Shown here in pieces: positions 1 to 4,606 of a stretch of DNA of 14,747 bases (within the stretch, counting starts at the first letter, position 1; the number at the start of each line of letters is the position of its first letter). The stretch is from contig JAGHSP010000271.1 in assembly GCA_018065815.1 (NCBI GenBank), forward strand, positions 1-14,747, read 5' to 3'. The notes below the pieces were generated by a model that saw only the letters and a list, made by a program, of their open reading frames with translations, was not told where the DNA came from and made no database searches. Source of the stretch: Candidatus Sodaliphilus limicaballi (GTDB lineage: Bacteria > Bacteroidota > Bacteroidia > Bacteroidales > Muribaculaceae). The position numbers were made by a program, and so were the translations under genes.

Positions 1-310
1 TTTTTTAACAATTCTCTGCTTGCGAAGTTACTATACAGCAATGTTTATTGCTGACTCCCCGCGCGGATCTCACTGATTACACTGATTTAATAATAACTGA
101 AAGAAATTAAAATAATTAGAATAATTTTTTTCGGTTAAATCAGAGCAATCTGTTGTAACTATACTACAATAGATTTTTTTGCAGATTCCCCGCGCTGATC
201 TCACTCACACATGATTTTGCAATGAGAGGCTGGAAGCCGACACGCACAAAGCTTGCTTTGGGCATAAAACCCTAATCCAATACTTCGTGAGAGATAAAAA
301 ATTTCTTCTA

Positions 311-337
311 ATTTCGGATAATTTCTTTCAGTAAAAA
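311..337 (+). repeat. 27-bp dispersed repeat, left copy
   Basis: Bases 311-337 are identical to 14695-14721, in the same orientation. The match extends leftwards imperfectly: 293-310 and 14675-14694 share a GATaAAAAATTTC-like start. The copy ends in an A tract that serves as the U tract (minus strand) of the terminator of the AAA-DUF4435 gene. Two copies 14.4 kb apart suggest a genome-wide dispersed element, but only these two can be seen here. Confidence 0.75.
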
Positions 338-374
338 AACCTCCAATACTCTGTGGGAGACAGAGTGTGAGAGG
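332..374 (-). terminator. Rho-independent terminator of the four-gene operon
   Basis: Inner stem ACTCTGT (348-354) pairs with ACAGAGT (360-366) around a GGGAG loop. An outer CCTC (340-343) pairs with GAGG (371-374). Reading the minus strand, the stem is followed by seven T residues (complement of 332-338). It lies directly after the stop codon of the AAA-DUF4435 gene at 376. The left arm contains the second copy of the TCCAATACT repeat, so the terminator appears to be partly made of repeat sequence. Confidence 0.75.
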
Positions 375-375
375 G

Positions 376-1971
376 TTATAGCTCGAAAATTTCCAGGATG
401 CCGGCGCGTATTGAGCGTGAGAGCGGGCCGTCGCTCTTGAGGATGTTGAGCGTGGTCTTGATGTAGTCCTCCTTGCTGTGGAAACCGCACAGGGTGGCCA
501 CTTCGCCCAGCAGTGGCTTGTGGTTGAACACTTTGAGCACGCCGGCGTAGTCGTTGTGGTGCACCATGGTGTGGAAATCGCGGCACACCTGGTCGTAGAA
601 ACCACGCGGGTTGAGTTCGTTGACGAGGTCTAGCATGTGGTCTTCAAGCGCGTTGATGGACTTGAATTTCATGTCGATGCGCACTTCCACGTCGTGCTTG
701 ACGCGGTGACGCACGTGCTGCAACGCCTGCTGCTTGAGCTGCGCTTCAAATGTGTTGATGACATGTCGCTTCACCTGATTGAGCACAAGGGCCTCGTTGC
801 GGTGCTTGTAGCGGCACACGCCACGCACCACCGCCTCGAGCAGGAAGATGTTCTCTACCTCGGCCACATTGGGCACGAGCACGTTTTTCTGTCGCAGGTA
901 GGTCACTTCCTGTTCTCCCCTGCGGTCACGGTCCACGATGCCGCGGCAGTCGATGTGGTGAAATGCATGCATGTCGCCGAAGGAACGCACCACCTCAATG
1001 ACCTTGTTGCAGCTGCCCACCGGCTTGACCACGTGGTCGGGGAAGATGAGCGGGTAGAGCTTGGAGTCGATGCTGTGTTCCTCGTCGCCCTCGATGAAGA
1101 GCACAGGCTTGCGGCTGCCCAGGATGTCGTAGTAGATAGCGTCGTCGAGGTTGTGGCTCGATGTGGCTACCTCGTAGTCCCACGCTTTCCGGGCAGGGTC
1201 AAAGGCCTTTACCCACACGCAGCGGTTATCAACACGCGACGAGGCGAACTCCACGTCGTGGGTGTTGTAGATGAACATACAGTCGGGGCGCATTTCCTCT
1301 ATCACGTTCCACAGCGTGACCATGGTGCTGTGGTGGATGAACACCTCGGGGTCATCGACAATGATTGCCGCTCCGGGCATGGCATATAGCACTGCCGCGA
1401 TGTGGTAGAGCACCGCCTTCTCGCCGTCGCTGAGCCTGATGGCGGTGAACTTGTCGTCGGCAGCGTCGTTGCTGAACATGAGCTTGCCGTTCTCTCGCAG
1501 TATCTTGTTCTTGGGAAAAACCTCCTGCCACATCTTCACCACCATGTCGAGTCTGGTCTTGGGGAAATCGACGGTCTCGTTCATGAGCCGGTGGGTCTTG
1601 TAGCCCATGAGTTCCCTGAACTCGTCGATGAGCATGATGTAAGAGAGTTTGTCGAACTCGTTGTTGGCATCATTGACCAGGTGAGGGTGGTTCTCGTTGA
1701 TGTGCTGGAACATATCGTCGATAGAACCCGGCAAAATCTCCCGCTGCCGTCGTGCCGGATACAGTGCGCGCAGGGCCGAGATGCGGTAGGCCTTGCCGCC
1801 CAGTTCGTTGATTAGAGCGTCGCAAAAGCGGCTCTTTCCCGAGCCGTTGGCACCGATAACGGTGACTTGCCGCACGTCGGTGAGCACCTCGGGCGTGGCG
1901 CCGTCGATGCGGGGAGGTAATTTGAGTTCCATGTGAGCGCGAGTTAAAGTTAAAGTCGGTTTAAAATCCAT
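376..1971 (-). CDS. AAA/ABC-type ATPase fused to DUF4435 (TOPRIM-like), PARIS AriA-AriB-like
   Basis: A 531-residue protein with two domains. The N-terminal half is an ABC-class AAA ATPase: Walker A GANGSGKS at 40-47, signature-like LSDGEKA at 180-186, Walker B IIVDDPE at 203-209 and a switch-region THD at 237-239. The C-terminal half from about 287 looks like DUF4435, a TOPRIM-like nuclease fold: FIEGDE with Glu294, GIVDRD with Asp347 and Asp349, and AEVENIFL around 370-377. In PARIS anti-phage systems the ATPase AriA senses phage anti-restriction proteins and releases the DUF4435 nuclease AriB, which cuts tRNA; fused versions are known. Walker B reads DD where DE is usual. The gene is last in its operon. 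With this start it overlaps the lipoprotein gene by 22 nt. An internal ATG at 1932 (Met14) removes the overlap, leaves a 17-nt gap, begins right at the first predicted strand, and is at least as likely. The domains are clear; an actual defence role is inference, as a conserved Bacteroidales family of other function would look the same. Confidence 0.85.
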   Translation of the reverse strand: MDFKPTLTLTRAHMELKLPPRIDGATPEVLTDVRQVTVIGANGSGKSRFCDALINELGGKAYRISALRALYPARRQREILPGSIDDMFQHINENHPHLVNDANNEFDKLSYIMLIDEFRELMGYKTHRLMNETVDFPKTRLDMVVKMWQEVFPKNKILRENGKLMFSNDAADDKFTAIRLSDGEKAVLYHIAAVLYAMPGAAIIVDDPEVFIHHSTMVTLWNVIEEMRPDCMFIYNTHDVEFASSRVDNRCVWVKAFDPARKAWDYEVATSSHNLDDAIYYDILGSRKPVLFIEGDEEHSIDSKLYPLIFPDHVVKPVGSCNKVIEVVRSFGDMHAFHHIDCRGIVDRDRRGEQEVTYLRQKNVLVPNVAEVENIFLLEAVVRGVCRYKHRNEALVLNQVKRHVINTFEAQLKQQALQHVRHRVKHDVEVRIDMKFKSINALEDHMLDLVNELNPRGFYDQVCRDFHTMVHHNDYAGVLKVFNHKPLLGEVATLCGFHSKEDYIKTTLNILKSDGPLSRSIRAGILEIFEL

Positions 1972-2459
1972 GCCCTGGGCACGAGCACCTTGGTCTTGAG
2001 TTTCTTGTCGGTTTCTTTAAGGAAGAAAGCCGCGCTTTCCTTGTCGTCAAATCCGCTTGCGATGACATAGTACTTGCGCTCGTTGCCGCCGAAGAGCACA
2101 TAGCAGGGCAGGTGGTCCTCGGTGCGCAGGCGGTCGCGCATGGTCTTGGCGTTGAATTGCTGGGTGAACTCGGCCACCACCACGTTGAAGGGCTTGGCGA
2201 TGGTCGTGGAGTCGTCATACACGTTGGCATACATGCGCACGAGCCGCACGCTGTCGCCGTTGATCACGGTGTTGGGGCGCACCTTCTCGGCCTGGATGCG
2301 GTCGTAGGTCTCGGCGCCTATGCCGGTCTTGTACTTGTCCATAGCCTTGTCGTAGGCTGCCTTGTAGTTCTGCTCGTTGCTGTGGCACGAAGTGGCTAAC
2401 ACACAGGTTGCCAGCAGTGCAACGGCCATGATGTATCGCAATAAAGTCTTGGTGTTCAT
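1950..2459 (-). CDS. SPOR-type lipoprotein
   Basis: 169 residues. The N-terminus is a lipoprotein signal: basic start MNTKTLLRYI, a hydrophobic core, and a lipobox ending LATSC with Cys25 as the likely lipidated residue. A lysine/tyrosine-rich spacer follows. The C-terminal third, around 110-169 (YYVIASGFDDKESAAFF and onward), fits a SPOR fold, which binds glycan strands stripped of stem peptides at division sites. It is therefore probably periplasmic and tied to peptidoglycan. The start is fixed by the lipobox and by a 4-nt ATGA overlap with the stop of the upstream phosphoesterase gene, which suggests coupled translation. A longer in-frame opening upstream is the shadow of that gene. The SPOR assignment is moderate because the domain is short and divergent. 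Confidence 0.8.
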   Translation of the reverse strand: MNTKTLLRYIMAVALLATCVLATSCHSNEQNYKAAYDKAMDKYKTGIGAETYDRIQAEKVRPNTVINGDSVRLVRMYANVYDDSTTIAKPFNVVVAEFTQQFNAKTMRDRLRTEDHLPCYVLFGGNERKYYVIASGFDDKESAAFFLKETDKKLKTKVLVPRAWILNRL

Positions 2460-2980
2460 ATCGTTTGTCCTTGAATTTGTTTCTTGTCTTCGCCAAGTTC
2501 GATGACCTGGCAGTGTGTGATGCTTCCCTGGTCGAGGGTGAGGGTGATGAGCGTGCGCACCCGTTGCCAGCCTTGCCTTCCGGCAGCGCCCGGATTGACC
2601 ACAAGCACGTCGAGCGAGCGGTCGGGCATCACCTTGAGGATGTGGCTGTGTCCGCACACCATGAGCTTGGGACGCGACAGCTGCAGGCGGCTGCGCATGC
2701 CTGGGGCGTACTTGCCTGGGTACCCGCCTATGTGCGTGAGCACCACTTTCACGCCCTCGGTCTCGAAGATTTCCATCTCCTTGAGCCGCTTGCGCAAGGG
2801 ACCGCCGTCGGCATTGCCATAGACGGCACGCACCACCGGGGCGATGGCCGAGAGCCTGTCGAGCACGGCCTCGCTGCCTATGTCGCCGGCGTGCCAAATC
2901 TCGTCACATCCAGTGAAGTACTGGGAGTAACGGTCGTCCCACCACGAGTGGGTGTCGCTGATGATGCCTATTTTTTTCAT
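2456..2980 (-). CDS. YfcE/MJ0936-type metallophosphoesterase
   Basis: 174 residues, the usual size for the single-domain calcineurin-like phosphodiesterases of the YfcE family. All metal-ligand motifs are in order: ISDTH (Asp9, His11), HAGD (Asp33), GNADG (Asn56), LTHIGG (His83) and GHSH (His111, His113), with VVNPGA at 127-132 near the end. Such enzymes bind two metal ions and hydrolyse phosphodiesters in the cytoplasm; the natural substrate is unknown for most. MKKIGIISDTH is chosen as the start because it places the first motif at the very N-terminus, as in the family. The ATG also overlaps the stop of the upstream DUF4491 gene (ATGA, 2977-2980). The 20 extra in-frame residues upstream lie inside that gene. 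Confidence 0.93.
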   Translation of the reverse strand: MKKIGIISDTHSWWDDRYSQYFTGCDEIWHAGDIGSEAVLDRLSAIAPVVRAVYGNADGGPLRKRLKEMEIFETEGVKVVLTHIGGYPGKYAPGMRSRLQLSRPKLMVCGHSHILKVMPDRSLDVLVVNPGAAGRQGWQRVRTLITLTLDQGSITHCQVIELGEDKKQIQGQTI

Positions 2981-3312
2981 TTCTTGTCCTCCTTGCTTTT
3001 GTCCCACGGATAGGTGCGCTTGGGGTTGCGGGGGAACCATCCCTTCTTGACACGTTCTTGCTGCTCAAACACCTCAAGGATGCTCCAGAAGCAAGAGAAA
3101 GCCGTGACGCCGAGCACCGACGACCACATGATGTCGTTCACCAGCAGCGCCGCCGCGACAAGCACGATGCCAGCCAGCAGGAATGCCCACCAGCAGCGAG
3201 TGCCGCAGTAGTACTCGCCCTTGATGACCAAAGGATGGAACAGCCCTATCACGAGAAACGTGACCGCGCCCATAATCAAGCCTGAAAAATTCAGTTGTTC
3301 TAAAAAACTCAT
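2977..3312 (-). CDS. DUF4491 family membrane protein
   Basis: 111 residues with three to four hydrophobic segments (about 10-30, 42-60 and 62-82) and a basic, aromatic C-terminal tail (GWFPRNPKR). The phrases FHPLVIKGEYYCGTRCWW and EVFEQQERVKKGWFP are typical of DUF4491, a small inner-membrane family common in Bacteroidetes and of unknown function. It is the first gene of the four-gene operon: a promoter word lies about 25 nt upstream and its stop overlaps the start of the phosphoesterase. I cannot assign a function. Confidence 0.88.
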   Translation of the reverse strand: MSFLEQLNFSGLIMGAVTFLVIGLFHPLVIKGEYYCGTRCWWAFLLAGIVLVAAALLVNDIMWSSVLGVTAFSCFWSILEVFEQQERVKKGWFPRNPKRTYPWDKSKEDKK

Positions 3313-3337
3313 GTTGCCTATAATCGATATTACGGGG

Positions 3338-3345
3338 CAAAGTTA
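3338..3345 (-). promoter_or_regulatory. Bacteroidales -7 box for the DUF4491 operon
   Basis: The minus strand reads TAACTTTG, the exact TAnnTTTG element of the Bacteroidales housekeeping sigma factor, 26 nt before the DUF4491 start codon. No good TTTG is visible about 20 nt further upstream; the sequence there is shared with the divergent tRNA promoter. Confidence 0.6.
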
Positions 3346-3365
3346 CTGAATATTTTTAGAAAATG

Positions 3366-3396
3366 TTTCGTGTTTCTAAATAATTTACTAACTTTG
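3366..3396 (+). promoter_or_regulatory. Promoter of tRNA-Leu
   Basis: TTTC at 3366-3369 (one mismatch to TTTG), then 19 nt, then TAACTTTG at 3389-3396. The -7 box lies 11 nt before the mature tRNA 5' end, so the transcript would start almost at the tRNA. Confidence 0.65.
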
Positions 3397-3407
3397 CAGT
3401 GCAAAAA

Positions 3408-3489
3408 GCGCCTGTGGCGAAATTGGTAGACGCGCTAGACTTAGGATCTAGTAACGCAAGTTGTGTAGGTTCGAGTCCTATCAGGCGCA
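3408..3489 (+). tRNA. tRNA-Leu (anticodon UAG)
   Basis: The acceptor arm GCGCCTG (3408-3414) pairs with CAGGCGC (3482-3488), with discriminator A3489. The anticodon stem CTAGA/TCTAG (3435-3439/3447-3451) encloses the loop CTTAGGA, giving anticodon TAG at 3442-3444, which reads CUA and related leucine codons. A long variable arm (GTAACGCAAGTTGTG region) marks a class II tRNA, as expected for leucine. The T arm TAGG-TTCGAGT-CCTA is intact. No CCA is encoded; the next bases are CAA. Confidence 0.97.
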
Positions 3490-3499
3490 CAACTGGAGA

Positions 3500-3535
3500 G
3501 GTTAAACTGGTGATATTGACCGGTTTAACCTTTTT
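3500..3535 (+). terminator. Terminator of tRNA-Leu
   Basis: GGTTAAACTGGT (3500-3511) pairs with ACCGGTTTAACC (3519-3530), 12 bp with one G-T wobble and a 7-nt loop, followed by TTTTT. It starts 11 nt after the tRNA. Confidence 0.85.
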
Positions 3536-3564
3536 CTTGTTTTTGTCGGGGCAGCAATGATGCA

Positions 3565-3603
3565 AAATAAAAGGTTCCGTGCCGGTGTTGGCAGGAACCT
3601 TTG
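3565..3603 (-). terminator. Terminator of the NlpC/P60 gene
   Basis: AAAGGTTCC (3570-3578) pairs with GGAACCTTT (3594-3602); an inner GCC/GGC extends the stem. On the minus strand it is followed by TTATTTTG. It lies 25 nt beyond the NlpC stop codon. Confidence 0.8.
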
Positions 3604-3626
3604 TCGTATATATAAATGATGTTTTA

Positions 3627-4181
3627 TTACTGTTGCTCGATTACTCGGCATGCGCCCATGTAGCGGCGGCTGTAGTAGCTCTCGCTTGAATGGCTCTCGG
3701 TGATGCCAGTGCGTGTGGCTGCATGTATGAACTTGAATGTGTTGTCTTCGTTGACCTTGGTGACGATGCCCACGTGGCCAATGCGCTTGCCCACTGCACG
3801 TCCGTTGAAGAACACGAGGTCGCCGGGCTGGAGGTCGCTGCGGTTGATGCGGTCGCCGTTCATCACCTGTCCGCTAGCGGTGCGGTTGAGTTTGTAACCA
3901 AACTGCTGGAACACAAAGCTGGTGAAACCAGAGCAGTCAAACCCCTTGGGCGACATTGCTCCGTGGCGGTAGGGAACGCCCTTGAACTTGTAGGCGTAGT
4001 CAAGGATTTCCTGCACGCGGTCGCGATGAGCTTTGTGGATGTTGGCGTTAGTGATTTGTTCGAGCACTGAACCGTGCTTGCGGGTATCGAGTTCCTGAGC
4101 CTGCGCGCCCATCACGGGAGCTAACATGGCTACACACACTGCGATAATTGTTAATATGTTATTTCTAATAATTCCGGTCAT
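3627..4181 (-). CDS. Secreted NlpC/P60 cell-wall endopeptidase
   Basis: 184 residues. MTGIIRNNIL begins a Sec signal peptide with hydrophobic core TIIAVCVAMLAPV and a probable signal-peptidase I site after AQA near residue 28. The mature protein is essentially one NlpC/P60 domain: nucleophile Cys83 in GFDCSGF, catalytic His136 in RIGHVGIV and the third residue His153 in FIHAA. DLQPGDLVFF precedes the histidine as usual. Such enzymes cut stem peptides of peptidoglycan in the periplasm or at the cell surface. There is no separate wall-binding domain. I start at 4181 because it opens the signal peptide. The in-frame ATG at 4250 would add 23 residues read from a stem-loop leader and is unlikely. 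It appears monocistronic, with its own promoter, structured leader and terminator. Confidence 0.93.
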   Translation of the reverse strand: MTGIIRNNILTIIAVCVAMLAPVMGAQAQELDTRKHGSVLEQITNANIHKAHRDRVQEILDYAYKFKGVPYRHGAMSPKGFDCSGFTSFVFQQFGYKLNRTASGQVMNGDRINRSDLQPGDLVFFNGRAVGKRIGHVGIVTKVNEDNTFKFIHAATRTGITESHSSESYYSRRYMGACRVIEQQ

Positions 4182-4206
4182 TTCGAAGTTTGATGTTTTT
4201 GTGTTC

Positions 4207-4258
4207 CGCAAGTGTGTATTTTTGGTAAAAATGTACACTTGCGCGGGCAATTCTGCCC
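4207..4258 (-). promoter_or_regulatory. Two stem-loops in the NlpC/P60 leader
   Basis: The region between the promoter and the start codon folds into two hairpins. The first in the transcript is GGGCA (4245-4249) with TGCCC (4254-4258) and a 4-nt loop. The second pairs CGCAAGTGT (4207-4215) with ACACTTGCG (4235-4243). Inside it ATTTTT (4218-4223) pairs with AAAAAT (4227-4232) around GGT, with two mismatched positions per side between the segments. The second spans 37 nt and ends 25 nt before the ATG at 4181. It could control translation or mRNA stability. There is no U tract, so it is not a simple terminator. Confidence 0.6.
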
Positions 4259-4269
4259 CTTTTCTGTTA

Positions 4270-4301
4270 CAAAGTTAGTCAAAATGCGAATAGAATCCAA
4301 A
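4270..4301 (-). promoter_or_regulatory. Promoter of the NlpC/P60 gene
   Basis: On the minus strand TTTG (complement of 4298-4301), 20 nt, then TAACTTTG (complement of 4270-4277). Both elements match the Bacteroidales consensus exactly. The predicted start of transcription is near 4262, which gives a leader of about 80 nt. Confidence 0.8.
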
Positions 4302-4471
4302 CAATTAAAACACTTGTAAACATTTGCGTTTGTAAACTGCGGTTGGTGTCGTAGTGCCCTGATGCCCCGTGTGCGTTGACTTGACGGCGTGTTCGGAATT
4401 CTTAATTTTTGAAATAGAAAAATTAAAAAAGTAACACATTTTAACAAAAAGACATTTTTATTATGGCGCAG

Positions 4472-4543
4472 ACTTTCTAGACTTTCTAGATTTTCTAGAT
4501 ATTCTAGGCTTTCTAGACCTTCTAGATTTTCTAGTCTTTCTAG
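4472..4543. repeat. 9-bp TTCTAG tandem array 1 (8 units)
   Basis: Eight consecutive 9-bp units ending in TTCTAG: ACTTTCTAG twice, then ATTTTCTAG, ATATTCTAG, GCTTTCTAG, ACCTTCTAG, ATTTTCTAG and TCTTTCTAG. The last six bases are invariant and the first three vary. Five nt separate the last unit from the A tract of the terminator at 4549. CTAG is a rare tetranucleotide in many bacteria, so eight in 72 bp is striking. The array lies between a terminator and the promoter region of the NlpC gene. Confidence 0.95.
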
Positions 4544-4548
4544 GCTAT

Positions 4549-4581
4549 AAAAAAACGCTCTGCGTGGTGCAGGGCGTTTTT
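4549..4581 (-). terminator. Terminator of the nnr gene
   Basis: ACGCTCTGC (4555-4563) pairs with GCAGGGCGT (4569-4577), 9 bp with one G-T wobble and a GTGGT loop. A run of A precedes it and a run of T follows it on the plus strand, so it can act in both directions. It lies 26 nt beyond the stop codon of the minus-strand nnr gene. Confidence 0.85.
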
Positions 4582-4606
4582 ATGCGTGTGGTGGTGTTCT
4601 GTCCTG

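Larger units (their letters stand above)
1..375. repeat. AT-rich repeat-bearing intergenic edge
   Basis: I see no gene here. The stretch is built from short degenerate repeats. A 22-nt word (GAYTCCCCGCGCKGATCTCA plus CT) occurs at 53-74 and 184-205 with 20 of 22 positions equal. A 19-nt word starting TCCAATACT occurs at 276-294 and 342-360 with 16 of 19 equal. A 14-nt word at 96-109 is the exact reverse complement of 319-332. Bases 311-337 match 14695-14721 perfectly. The phrase ACTGATTACACTGATT at 72-87 resembles repeat debris found between genes in several Bacteroidetes genomes (from memory, low certainty). An open frame on the minus strand runs through this segment into the AAA gene in another frame, but it has no recognisable domain and I treat it as spurious. 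Confidence 0.6.

Noticed and set aside
201..605. A 134-codon minus-strand open frame across the left edge and the end of the AAA-DUF4435 gene
   Set aside because: It overlaps a well-supported gene in another frame, has low-complexity composition in that part, and its tail is translated repeat sequence. No domain is visible.
637..1389. Long plus-strand open frames opposite the AAA-DUF4435, nnr, ATPase and transporter genes
   Set aside because: They are antisense shadows rich in His and Val, without motifs or promoters, and mirror minus-strand genes with clear catalytic residues.
1950..2897. A 315-residue protein ending in the SPOR lipoprotein
   Set aside because: The first half is an Arg/Ala/His-rich out-of-frame reading of the phosphoesterase gene. 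The lipoprotein signal begins at 2459, which is the credible start.
3408..3535. tRNA-Leu as an integration site for a defence island
   Set aside because: No integrase, no direct repeat of the tRNA 3' end and no foreign gene is visible. The tRNA has its own normal terminator and its neighbours look like core genes. Its closeness to a PARIS-like gene is likely chance.
4472..4543. CRISPR array
   Set aside because: The unit is 9 bp with no spacers and no cas genes nearby; it is a simple degenerate tandem repeat.
4178..4580. A minus-strand frame open through array 1, reading Leu-Glu-x repeats and continuing about 90 codons towards the NlpC gene
   Set aside because: It has no ATG, only a TTG inside (4447), and runs through the nnr terminator, the NlpC promoter and both leader hairpins. 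Array 2 is interrupted by TAG in the equivalent frame. The 9-bp period makes such frames open by chance.
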